DNA of 64,000 bases from Lunularia cruciata (lineage: Eukaryota; Streptophyta; Marchantiopsida; Lunulariales; Lunulariaceae): assembly GCA_948567375.1 (NCBI GenBank), contig OX419755.1, positions 30,447,001 to 30,511,000 on the forward strand. The letters run 5' to 3'. Made by a program: the position numbers and the translations under genes. Shown here piece by piece: positions 44,286-55,425 of the stretch. The number at the start of each line of letters is the position of its first letter. Position 1 is the stretch's first letter. A model generated the notes under the pieces. The model saw nothing but the letters and a program-made list of their open reading frames with translations. It ran no database searches and was not told the DNA's origin.

Positions 44286-44972
44286 CAAGTCAACATATCC
44301 GCTGTTGGGGGATTTGTTTGGCCTCGAGAGTGCACCAGGCACCTGGCTGCTTGTGCTTAGTTTGTCCTTGTAGTAGTTGAATTAGAGTCCTTGTAGATTG
44401 ACATCCTCTTCCTATTCTGAGTGTGTTGGGAAATCTCAGCTTTGTAAGAATTTAGGGTTTTCTTTATTTCATGAGGTCGGGTTTCTTGACGGTTTGTGTT
44501 TGTCCTCGACCTTCACAAAACTGGCTAGCTCACGTGGTTTCAGCTATGGTTTTGGGACCTGACGGTTCCTAGGAGAGGTTGGATTTTTTACGAACAACAT
44601 CTAGTATTCTATTCAGCTCAACCCGGCCAAACTACTGAGTCGAACCATTCATAAAGACGGACAGAGAGCTCCTAAAATGGAGCTTCCTCGATGCTAGTCA
44701 TAGGTCAAACACACCATCATCTCAAGATTTGTCATTCATAAAATTTTCAGATGCGAGGTTCACAAGATTGACAACCCAACCAATTCTAGTTCATACATTG
44801 TCTGCACTAAATTATGACAGAATTTCATTTCAGCTGGCGCTTCTCACACACACTCTATTTGATAATAGTAAAGGCAACTCACCCTCCGGACCTTTTCTTC
44901 ACCTCCTAGTTGCACTCCCATCAATGTTTCCTTGCAAAAGTTTCTGTTATCAGCCAAGATCCTTCATGAAAC
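44286..44972 (-). repeat. C block copy 3, inner end (probable 5' LTR of E2)
   Basis: Begins just after the B-delta duplication. It contains the family terminal sequence 'ctcgagagtgcaccaggcacctggctgcttgtgcttag', matching the ends of C blocks 1 and 2. The rest is diverged non-coding sequence. It continues after the B-alpha nest at 56321. As the left neighbour of B-delta is an integrase tail with a C block in the same orientation, both blocks probably belong to one internally deleted element, E2. Confidence 0.5.
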
Positions 44973-45386
44973 GTTCTTGTGGTGCCCACATTTTTTGTTT
45001 TTCTCCGTTTATTAGTGTTTGAGGGAAGAAGTGAGCACGGAAAGCCAAATTACAAAAGAAGAATGGATGGAAGTGACTTTGGAGGACATCCAAAGAAGGC
45101 AACATCAGATCCAATGATAGAGGTACTCAAAAGAACGGTATGACGGAAAAAAGTCTAAAGAGCACCATCTTTGGGTCGGAAGGTGCAGGTAATACGAAGA
45201 GCATCTAACAACCTTGGTACGTGGCAAGAAAGTACACTTCAAGAAACAACGAAGGTAGAAGAAGCATGTCTTGACAGTGACCGGACATCAACACGCAAAA
45301 GAGGGGAGGTCAAATTTGAAATCGACTAAAGAATGACTGCAATTTGGGGTAATATAAGATTGCAATTGCGCAGGGACAAGTTGAAT

Positions 45387-47945
45387 ATGCCAAGTAAATT
45401 TCCAATTCCTTTGAGTAGTTGTCTTGTAGTAATGCGTGTCCAAAAGCCAATTGAGAGTGAAATTTTCCGAAATCCGGAAGGGGTTAGAGTGCCTCGTCTA
45501 GGAGAGTGCATTGTCTTTCAGTGTTGTAGAATGCAAGAGCAGATCATGGCGAAGAAGGTCACAAATGCTCTGGCGGTGTGAAGTTTTGCAATTCGTAGGT
45601 TAGATGTAGTAGCCAGAATTGAAGTCTTGAATAGACTTTGTATTACGTTTTTAGCATGGAATTGGAATTTCAGTTTCCCAAGAGTGATGGCAGAGATAGC
45701 TGCCAGTAATTGTGAAGAGGGTCCTAAAGTTGAAGGGAAGAGAGGGAATCCAGCTCGATGGATTGAGTCGGATTGGAGGTTAGTATTGGGGAAGGAAGCA
45801 GGAGAGTAAATGGGGATCACCTTCTATTGGAAGTGTGATGCTGCAAAAGAGACGGCGGAAATTCAGAACTCGTTCTTTGCTTTGAGAACCATGAATGGCT
45901 ACAAGGTGGAGTCCTATTGGAATCCGATTAGGAGAAGTATCATGGGGGCGATGATGGCTATGTTCAAGCCAAAACAAATGATGTATGTGAACATGCAGCA
46001 AGCGGTCTTCTTGCACCAGATGTTTGCAAGGGTCAAGGTGAATTGGGCAAAGTGTTTTCACCACCGAACAAGGCAGATGGTGATCAATTGGCAAATAGGT
46101 TCTCCTCCTCATTATTTCGCACCATTTGTAGTGCATTTCTACTTTGGGTTGAACTTGCTGAAAGTAGAGGAGCGGCATTGCATGGTGTCCTATTTCCATC
46201 TTGACTTAAGACGAGAAGCGGACGAAGAAGAGCGATAGTATATGATACACCTGCGAGCCAATGACGATCATTTCTTGAAGACACGACAATGGAAGATAGA
46301 AGAAGTCACAAGTCCAAAGACAAAGAAGCGCAGTAAACCCAAAGAAGCAAAGTTGCCTCCAGCTCAAAGGAAGACTCAAAGACTGGTTGTGCAGAATAAG
46401 AAGATGGTGAGAGAAGCATCATAGGAATCAGAGTTTGAAGAAGAAACCAAGTTGCAAGAAGAGGAATCCGAAGAAGATGAACTCACCTTAAAAAGTGAGG
46501 AGTCTAGAAGTGATAGTGATAAGGAACCTGAGGTTCAACAATCGGTGGCGGTCAGTGAAGCTTGTCATGCGATGATTGACAGAGTACCCAGAACAATGAG
46601 TCATTGCGTAGCCATGGTGGTGAATAAGCAAAGACCAAAGGAAAAGGAGGAGTATCTTGCGGGGCCGAGTTCAATCGGCAAAGGAGAAGAAAGTTCAGAT
46701 GTGGTGTCTCTGAAGATACAAAGGTCGTGACTTTGGATGAAGGAGCCGATGAAGGAGCCAATGAAGGAGCCAAAGACTAAAGACAAAGACGGTGATGAAG
46801 ATAAAGATAACTTTGGTAGGATACTATATCTGACAAAAGTGGTCACCCCGTTGCTGGAGCTATTAAGGGAGCATCGGAATGTAATTCCCCAAGATTGTAG
46901 GAAGGGGATGAATGAGTTGCAGATGGTGAAGCATATGTTGAGTGAAGTGAAGGGGTTGTAGGAGCAACAAGTCCAAAGAAATGACAAAATTGGAGAACTT
47001 CAGAGAGAGGAAGTCTTGAAGAAGAAGGCTTTCAAGATGTTACAAGAGAGCTGTGAGTCAAAAGAGAAAGAACTGTAGAGGCAAGTCGGAGAATTGAAGG
47101 AGCAGGCAATGTGGCTGAGCAAAATGAAGGAGGAAGTGAGTGATGTGCGCATTGAGAATATTCATTTGAAGGCAACGGCAGCAATAATGGAGCAGGAGTT
47201 GGACAGCTTGAAGAAGAGTGCAGCGGCGAGGAAGGATCAAGCATGGCATAGAGAGTTAGCAGCCAGGCATGAAGAAGAAGGACGATTACAAGAGCTGGTC
47301 CAAAGTGCTGAGTTACAGAGAACATAGTATGCAGAGTAGAAGAAGATGCTTGTTGCGGAGTACAAAGATGAGTTGAAGATGTACCGCAAAGAGTTGAAGG
47401 TAGAGCGCTCTCAAGGATATGAGTCGGAATCAGTAGGAGAAGTTGCAAGGAAGTTGAGAGCAATCTTGAGCACGGAGGCTGAAGGGAGATTGGAAGAAGC
47501 CCGTCTACATGAGTTGAAGTTGCTTGTGCATGAAACTTGGAAGAGAAAAGCCAAAGATGTGGATATGAACACGTTGCTGATCCGATTGAGGGAGCATGTA
47601 GACCTGAAAATGTTAGAAGTAGAAGACAATGTTAGTCTTAGATTAGATTTAGTCAATTCGGAGTTAGAGAAAATTAGGAATAGTGTGACAGCGGATAGGA
47701 AGTCTGATGTTGCAGAAGTAGGAGTATAGGTGTCATCGGACTTGTTTTTTGATACATTATAGAAGAGTGGGTCAGGAGATAAGGATGTAGATGGATTACC
47801 CATGAGCTCAATTGTAGATTGTAGTGTAGAAGTAGTAGAAATAGCGCATGAATTAGTAGAATTAGATATATTTGAAGAAGGAGAAGTAGTAGGAAGATCA
47901 TCGGGTTTGCAAGCCGATGATGAGGTAGACATCAGATCGGTGTAA
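45387..47945 (+). pseudogene. Family B protein of B-alpha (second lineage)
   Basis: Starts MPSKFPIPLSSCLVV at 45387. The N-terminal blocks RLDVVARIEVLNRLCITFLAWNWNFSF, CEEGPKVEGKRGN and RWIESDWRLVLGKEAG align with B-gamma, as do MYVNMQQAVFLHQMFARVKVNWAKCF and YFAPFVVHFYFGLNLL. The acidic middle and coiled coil (46740-47730) keep their place but share little sequence with lineage 1, except VEDNxSLRLDLV and the DxxxxxGSG region near the end. Stop TAA at 47943. Breaks at 45581, 45809, 46238, 46424, 46730, 46961 and 47327. The N-terminal half is better conserved between lineages than the coiled coil, pointing to the N-terminal half as the functional domain. Confidence 0.78.
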
Positions 47946-49066
47946 GTACCAATTTTGAGATAAGAAGAGGCAGATATGAAGAGATGGATTGTCAGTTTGG
48001 ATCTGTAGGTAGGAAGAGATGTTAGGAAGCGATGCATAGGTAGGAAGAACTGCCATTTGCTTCAGTATTTAAGGGGAGCATTTGCACTATTATGTTGTTC
48101 AATATTCAAATTTCTACAGATAGATAAAGCAAAGTGTTATTTTCAGTGCTCGTCACTTGAGCTTAATTCCGATTGTCAGTTTTGTGTTTGTGTTTGTGAG
48201 TGTGTAGAGAATTCTGAAGTGCAAGATAGTGTGTCTGTGGATGTTGGATTTTGCAGCCTTGATCTTCATTCTGCATGACAACCTGGCAAATAGCACTTTT
48301 GCGGTAATCGAGTAAGTAAAGTTTGTTCCCACAGAGATACAAGTCAGAAATGTCCAAATACAAAGTCAAAGTAACAATTTAGTTCTTCTTGGTTGCGTCT
48401 TTAATCTCTTAGGTAGAAACCACACCCAGAAGAGAGTAACAAGCACTGACTCGCAGTCTTGTCACAAATTAACACTCCATAATCACAACTCCATCAAATC
48501 TTTCCAAACAATCTTGATTGTGATGATTCAAGCTCTCCCAAAAATGGCACTTCACTACAAAATGACTTTGCCTCAGAATTGTGTTCCACCCCTCCACTGA
48601 AGGCACAACTTCCTCGATCAAAATTGCTTCACATCAACTTTGCACTGCACTCACAAATGCAGAATACTACCAACACTACAATTCCTCTCAGATCTGTCAA
48701 GGCATTGCTTTGATTTCACTTCACTCAAGATCAAACACACATAATGAAGATCACGGTTGTGGAATCCAACATCCAACAAGCACATTGACTTGCACTTCAA
48801 ATTTCTCCAAACACTCACAAACACAATTGCAAAGTTCATACTCAGAATCAAGCTCAAGCGACGAGCACTGCTTCACAGCACTTTGCTTTATCTATTCTTA
48901 GAAATAATGAGCACTGAACACCAATTTCATGCAAATGCCACTCTTAAGTAGTGAATCAATCGACAGTTCTAACAACTATACCGTTGTACAAAAAATCTTC
49001 TAACCTTCAGATCCAAAATGACAATGCACCTCTTCATATCTGCCTCTTCAAATCTCATATATGTTA

Positions 49067-49707
49067 CTACTCCGATCCGATGTCTACTTCTTCCTTGGCT
49101 TTCAAACCCGAACCCGAAGTTATTTTACTTCCAACTACTCTATCCTCGGGTTTTAGATCTCCTACTTCTCCTACCAGATCCAACAATTCTCTTTCCTGAT
49201 CTGAAATTGCACTAGTGGGTAATCTATCTAACTCCTTATCTCTTGACCCACTCTTCTCTAATGTCTCCACTGGTAACTCCGAAGACATTTGGACTCCTAT
49301 ATTATCTACTTTGGGTTTTGCTTCAACATTTTTCCAAAGTTTTTCTAGCTCTATTTTCACTAAGTCTAATCTAATTGAAATGTTATCTTCTACTTCTAAT
49401 ATCTTCCTATCTACCCGAGTTCTCAATTTGATGAGCAAGGCGTTCATCTCGGTGTCTTTCGCCTGTCTTCGCCTCGTCTCCTGCACCAACAACTTCAACT
49501 CGTGCAGTCTTGTTTCTTCAATCCGAACACTGGCTTCTGTACTCAACATGGCATTCATCTAGAAGAAAATTTCCTTTATCGGCTCCAACCTTGTCTTCCT
49601 TTCTTGTTCTTGATCTGCAAGCCATTCCTCTCGGTACATCACCAATTCTTCCTCAAATTTGGCTTTCACTGTCTCCTTCTCCTTCTCCTTCTAAACTACC
49701 TTCTCCT
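49067..49707 (-). pseudogene. Family B protein of B-beta, C-terminal part
   Basis: Minus-strand frame ending at TAG 49067-49069 (KAEEEVDIGSE). Includes MNAMLSTEASVRIEETRLHELK, RKILEVEDNISIRLDLVKIELE and DKELDRLPTSAISDQEREL, nearly identical to B-gamma. Its upstream half is beyond B-gamma at 53493. Confidence 0.82.
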
Positions 49708-50093
49708 TGTGGTGCCCACATTTTTTGTTTTTTTCAAATAAAGCAGAAGAAGTGTATAGAGAAGTCAGATTGCGCCTGTTTGGCCGAAGAAGACAAAGAA
49801 AACTATCTTCGGGGTGAAACCCGAAGTAAAGTGACCTCGGGTCATAAGGCAAAGTACTCTGAAATGCCGTGTCAGCATACAATACGAAGTAAATTGTCTT
49901 TGGATCGGGGGGGAGCTCAACCCGAGGCAAAGACAGTCTAACAACCCTTCGTCGGGGCAAGAAATTCAAGAAGGGGCGGTTTCAAAATTGGTAGCTCATA
50001 CGCGCGAAGGTGGGGCGACAGTGACGGGTGCATGCAGGAGGTGTGATTTCTTGGTAGAAACTCAAACTGACGGAAGACGAAGAAGTGCAACTC

Positions 50094-50100
50094 TATAAAA
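50094..50100 (+). promoter_or_regulatory. TATA box ahead of the B-gamma ORF
   Basis: TATAAAA, 20 bp before the ATG at 50121. An equivalent TATAAAAATTG lies at the same place in B-theta and B-beta. The short distance suggests either a very short leader or translation from a downstream start; an upstream out-of-frame ATG is at 50116. Confidence 0.45.
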
Positions 50101-50120
50101 ATTGAAACTGCAACGATGAA

Positions 50121-52694
50121 ATGTCGAGCAATTTTCCTTTGCCGTTGAGGAGTCGTCTTGCAGGTGATCGGGGAAAGGGACATAGCATTGGCCTCGGGTT
50201 AGTGCGTAAGGGAGAAGTCGAGAGAGAGAAATTGAGAGTCCGAAAGAAAGCAGAAGAGATGGGAGGAGGGAAGAAGAACTCCCAATTTGCAGTGAGAAAT
50301 CATGCAATTCGGAGATTAGATGTCGTAGCAAGGATCGAAGTCTTGAGCCGACTTCAGATCACCTTTCTGGCATGGAATTGGAACATAAGTTTTCCAGGAT
50401 TCATGACAGAAATCATCGAGAGTAAATGTCTCGATGGTCCCGAGGAAGAAGGGAAGAGAGGAAATCCGGCTCGCTGGACAGAGTCGGATTGGAGACTCGT
50501 ACTCGGGAAGGAGGCATGCTCGGAGCAAGAGGCCACGTTCTTGGGGAAAGGAGAGATAGCTCAAGAAACGCAGGAGGTGAGAGAAGCCTTCTCGTCGAAG
50601 AGGACGAAGAATGGGTATAAAGTTGAGAGTTATAAGGACCCAGTGAGGAGGGGAATTGTGAGTGCACTAATGGCCCTCCTGAAGCCGGAGAGAACTACCT
50701 ATGTGATGAAACACCAAGCGGTGTTCTTTCACAAGTTATTTGCAAGAGAACCGATAAATTGGGCAAGGTGCTTTCATAGAAGAACGAGGCAGATGGTGTG
50801 GAATCTGCGAGATAAGTCGCCTCCACACTACATCGTACCATTTGCAGCCCACTTTTACCTCGGGTTAAATCTGCTCAATGTGGCTGAGCGTAATCGAATG
50901 GTGTCTCATTTCCATCCTGATTTAAGAAGAGAAGTCGACGCGGAGGAGCAGCAATACATTCTTCAAATCTGGAGCGCAGACGATTACTACGTGAAGACAG
51001 GGAAGAACGTGGAGGTCATTGAAAGTACCCCGACAAAGAAGAGAACTTGGCAAGCAGACGCCGAAGAAAACAAGAAACCTCAGAAGATGCAGAAAAATAA
51101 CCCGAGGCGAGGAATGGTGGTGATTGAGTCTTAAGATGAAGACTCAGAAGGCGAAGCCGAGCTCAAGACGGAGGACTCGGAACGTGAGGAGGAACCTGAG
51201 CTGACACTACAGAGTGGAGATACAAGCAGTGATAGTGAAGACGGTGGAGAAATGACCTTGGCACCAGCGCCTGAAGAATACGAAGAAGAAATTCAAGCCG
51301 AAGTAAAAGCCGAAGACAATGCGGTGCTGGAAGATGAAGTACCGGTGCTCGAGGAGAAGAAGATCGCAGTACAGCGAGGAATTTGCTCGAGATGTAAGGC
51401 GAAGGGTGAAGCGGGACCAAGTAGAGTGAAGGAAGAGGTAGAAGGAAGCTCGGGCAGTGAGGCATCAATTCCGATACAAAGGCTCCAGAGAAGAAGGCGA
51501 GAATCGGGAGAACACGAAGAAAGAAGAGAGACTACTCCGAGGGAGGGCGAAGGTATCAGTAATGGAGTAGATTACCTGCAGATGGTAGTCTGCCCGCTGT
51601 TGGTGAAGTTGGAGAAGAAGAAGAAGGAGATGCAGTCGACTTGTCCAGAGGTAAAGACTGTATTGCAGGTGGCATTGAGATTAGAAGAAGAAAACTCGGA
51701 GTTGAAGAAGAGTATAACCCGAGGTGAGAAGGAGAGAGAAGTACTGCAAGTGGAAGCAGTGGAGAGAAGTCAGGTAATCGAAGACCTGAGGAGAGAATTG
51801 AGCTATCGAGAGGATCTTGCGAGGAAGAGTGACGTCGTAAGGGAGAGACAAGTAGCTGAATTTGAAATCTTGAAGCAACAGTTTGCTGATTCAAGAGTAG
51901 AGCTCATCCATGCTATGGCAAGAGTAGCATCGAAGGATCAAGAGCTCGATCGAGTGATGGAGAGTATGGAGGAGAAGAAGCAACTCTGGCAGCGAGAGTT
52001 GGCTGCGAGATATGGAGAAGAAGAGAGATTACAAGACTTACTTTGTAATCAGGAAGAGAAGGTTGCACAGAAGGAGAAAGAGAAGGACGTGGTGAAGGCC
52101 AAATTCAAAGAAGAATTGGCAATGTACAGAGAGGAATGGCTTGCAGATCGGGAACGAGAAAGGAAGACAAGATTAGAGCCATTGCAGGAGATAGTCCTCA
52201 GGGTAAACGCGATGTTAAGTACAGAGACCAGCGTTCGAATTGAAGAAGCACGTCTGCACGAGTTGAAGCTATTGGTGCAGGAGACGAGGCGAAGGCAAGC
52301 GAAAGATACAGATTTGAATGTCTTGTTGATTAAATTGAGAACTCGTGTAGATAGGAAGATCTTAGAAGTAGAAGACAATATCGCAATTAGATTAGACTTA
52401 GTAAGAATAGAGTTAGAAAAGCTTCGGCAGGATGTTAAAGCAAAACCCGACGTAGATAACATTGGGATCCAAATGTCTTCGGAGTTGCCCTCAGCGACAG
52501 TAGAGAAGAGTGGGTCGAAAGATGAAGAGTTAGATAGATTACCCACTAGTGCAATTTCAGATCAGGAAAGAGAATTGCTGGCTCTGGTAGAAGATGTAGG
52601 AGTTGTGAAACCCGAGGACAAAATAGTAGGAAGTAAGATTACTTCGGGTTTGGGTTTGAAAGCCGAGGAAGAAGTAGACATCGGATCGGATTAG
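50121..52694 (+). pseudogene. Family B protein, best copy: 857 codons with one stop
   Basis: One frame from MSSNFPLPLRSRLAGDRG to VDIGSD, broken only by TAA at codon 338 (51132-51134), where other copies have Glu (IESEDEDS). Layout: residues 1-70 basic, with KKNSQFAVRNHAIRRLDVV; 70-180 with LAWNWNISFPGFM, a Glu/Gly-rich loop (DGPEEEGKRGN) and RWTESDWRLVLG; 180-290 with TYVMKHQAVFFHKLFAREPI, then HYIVPFAAHFYLGLNLL and HPDLRREVDAEEQQYILQI; 300-480 basic then acidic low complexity with a CSRCKAKGE motif; about 485-775 continuous coiled coil; conserved C-terminus. No RT, integrase, transposase or helicase motif seen. The 180-250 block loosely recalls plant retroelement-associated 'putative transposon protein' domains, a guess only. 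Cellular role unknown. Confidence 0.82.
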
Positions 52695-52736
52695 TAACCA
52701 ATTTGAGATTTGAAGGGGCAGATATGAAGAGGTGCA

Positions 52737-53487
52737 TTGTCATTTCGGATCTACAGGTTAGAACAGTTGTGGTAGAACGGTATAGTTGTTAGAACTGTTG
52801 ATTGCTTCACTATTTAAGAGTGGCATTCGCAGGAAATTGTTGTTCAGTGCTCATTATTTCTGAGAATAGATAAAGCAAAGTGCTGTGAAGCAGTGCTCGT
52901 CACTTGAGCTTGATTCCGAGTATCAACTTTGCAATTGTGTTTGTGAATGTTTGGAGAAATTTGAAGTGCAAGTCAGAGTGCTTGTTGGATGTTGGATTCC
53001 ACAGCCTTGATCTTCATTCTGTGTGTTTGATCCTGAGTGAAGTGCAATCGAAGCAATGCCTTGACAGATCTGAGAGGAATTGTAGTGTTGGTAGTATTCT
53101 GCATTTGTGAGTGCAGTGCGAAGTTGATGTGAAGCAATTTCGATCGAGGAAGTTGTGCCTTCAGTGGAAGGGTGGAACACAATTCTGAGGCGAAGTCGTT
53201 TTGCAGTGAAGTGCCATTTTTGGGAGAGCCTGAATCATCACAATCAAGATTGTTTGGAAAGATTTGATGGAGTTGTGATTAAGGAGTGTGAATTTGTGAC
53301 AAGACTGCGAGTCAGTGCTTGTTACTCTCTTCTGGGTGTGGTTTCTACCTGAGAGACTAAAGAAGAACTCAAGAAGAACTGAAATTGTTACTTTGCTTTG
53401 TATTTGGACATTTCTGACTCGTATCTCTACGGGAACGAACTTTACTTACCTGATTACCGCAAAAGTGATATTTGCCGGGTTGTCACA
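52737..53487 (+). other. LTR-like 3' region of B-gamma
   Basis: 751 bp from TGTCATTTCGGATCTACAGG to GGTTGTCACA. It is preceded by a purine-rich run (GAAGGGGCAGATATGAAGAGG, in part) and contains a conserved TATTTAAG box at 52811-52818 followed by a long conserved tract. This is the layout of a U3-R-U5 LTR with a polypurine tract, but no copy of it exists at the 5' end of any B element here. The box and tract are conserved in all copies that keep this part. Confidence 0.45.
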
Positions 53488-55425
53488 CTCCTCCTAATTA
53501 CAAAGTAATTCTCGAAATCGGTCTTCTTCTCTATACTGTGCAGCCAACTCTCATTGCCAGAGTTGCTTCTTCTCCTCCATACTCTCTATCACTCTATCGA
53601 GCTCTTGATCCTTTGCTGCTACCCTTGCCATAGCATGGATTACTTCTACTCTTGAATTAGCAAACTGCTGCTTCAAGATTTCATATTCAGCTACTTGTCT
53701 CTCTCTTGCTATGTCACTCTTCCTCGCAAGATCCTCTCGATAGCTCACTTCCCTCTTCAGGTCTTCAATTACCTGACTTCTCTCTACTGCCCCCGCTCAT
53801 AGTACTTCTCTCTCCTCCTCACCTTGGGTTATACTTCTCTTCAACTCCGAGTTCTCTTCTTCTAATCTCGATAAGACCTGCAAAACAGTCTTTACCTCTG
53901 GACAAGTAGACTGCATCTCCTTCTTCTTGTGCTCCAACTTCACCAACAATGGGCACACTATCTCTCGCAGGTACTCCACTCCATCATTGGCAACTACTTC
54001 ATTCTGTGGAGTGGTCTCTCTTCTCTCTTCGTGTTCTCCCGATACTTGCCTTCTTCTCTGGAGACTTCGTATTGGGATGGACGCTTTGCTTCTCGAGCTT
54101 TCTTCTACCTCTTCCTTCACTTTACTCAGCCCCGCTTCACACTTCACCCTACGTCTCAAGCAAACTCCTTGCTATATTGCGATCTTCTTTTCCTCGGGCA
54201 CCATTACTTTGTCTTCCAGTGTTGTGTTGTCTTTGGCTTCCAACTCAACTTGCACTTCTTCTTCGTATTTGTCAGCCGCTGGCACCAATGTCATTTCTCC
54301 TCCTTCTTCACTATCACTGCTCGTATCTCTGCTTTGTAGTGTCAGCTCAGGTTCCTCCTCATGTTCCGCATCTTCTGTTTTGAGCTCGGCCTCGCCTTCT
54401 GAGTCTTCATCTTCCGACTCAATTACCACCATTCCTCGCCTCGGGTTACTTCTCTACATCTTTTGAGGTTTCTTGCTGTCTTTGGCTTCTCCTTGCCGAC
54501 TCCTCTTCTTCGTCGGGGTACTCACTGCAACCTCCAAGTTCTTCCCTATCTTCGCGTAGTAGTCATCCGTGCTCTGGATTTGGAGAATGTATTGCTGCTC
54601 CTCGACATCGACCTCCTTTCGCACATCAGGATGGAAGTGCAACACCATCCGAGTCTGCTCCACCAAGTTCAGCAAATTGAGCCCAAAGTAGAAGTGTGCT
54701 GCAAACAGCACAAAGTAGTGTGGAGGCGACTTATCCCACAAATTCCACACCATTTGCCTTGTTCTCCCGTGAAAACACCTCGTCCAATTTATAGGTTCTC
54801 TTGCAAACAACTTATGGAAGAACACCGCTTGGTGTTTCATCACATAAGTCATTCTCTCCGGCTTCAAGATCGCCATGAGAGCACTCACGATCCCTCTCTT
54901 CACTAGATCCTTGTAACTCTCAACTTTATACCCATTCTTTGTTCTTTTTGATGAAAAGGCATCTCTCACCTCTTGAGTCTCTTGAGCTATCTCTCCCTTT
55001 CCCATGAATGTGGCTCCCTACTCCGAGCCTACCTCCTTCTTGAGTACGAGTCTCCAGTCCAACTCTGTCCAGCGAGCCGGATTTCCTCTCTTCCCTTCTT
55101 CCTCGGGTCCATCAAGACACTTACTCTTGATGATTTTTGTCATGAATCCTAGAAAATTTACATTCCAGTTCCATGCCAGAAAGGTGATCCAAAGTCGGCT
55201 CAAGACTTCAATCCTTGCTATCACATCTAACCTCCAAATTGCATGATTTCTCACTGCAAATTCAGAGTTCTTCTTCCCTCCTCCCATCTCTTCTACCTTC
55301 TCACTTTCTCTCATTTTCACTCTTGCGACCTTGCCCTTGCGCATTTACATGATCCCAACTCTATTTCCCTTTCCCCGATCACCTGCAAGACAACTTCTCA
55401 GCGGCGAAGGAAAATTACTTGACAT
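53488..55425 (-). pseudogene. Family B protein of B-beta, N-terminal and central part
   Basis: Frame starts near 55425. Pieces: 55344-55018 (KKNSEFAVRNHAIWRLDVI, WNWNVNFLGFM), 55005-54454 (MKHQAVFFHKLFAREPINWTRCF, SPPHYFVLFAAHFYFGLNLL), 54432-54172 (acidic ESEDEDSEGEAELKTED), 54159-53797 (CP..KTVLQVLSRLEEENSE) and 53748-53551 (coiled coil). Breaks at about 55018, 54450, 54170 and 53790. It ends at the B-gamma insertion and continues at 49707. Confidence 0.82.

Larger units (their letters stand above)
49708..53487 (+). mobile_element. Complete, youngest B-family element B-gamma, TSD CTCCT
   Basis: 3780 bp from TGTGGTGCCCACATTTTTTG to GCCGGGTTGTCACA, flanked by CTCCT (49703-49707, 53488-53492) and splitting the B-beta ORF. 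Structure: 413-bp 5' UTR with TATA at 50094, ORF 50121-52694, 793-bp 3' region. Ends share only TGTG/CACA as inverted repeat, so this is neither a typical LTR element (no terminal direct repeats) nor a classical long-TIR transposon. The 5-bp duplication and TG...CA ends are those expected of a retroviral-type (DDE/RNase H-fold) integrase. Which enzyme moves it is not encoded recognisably here. Confidence 0.92.

Noticed and set aside
49708-53487. Family B as a standard LTR retrotransposon
   Set aside because: No direct repeat of the two ends in any copy, yet TSDs sit directly outside TGTGGTRCC and TGTCACA. Left open only as a one-sided form.
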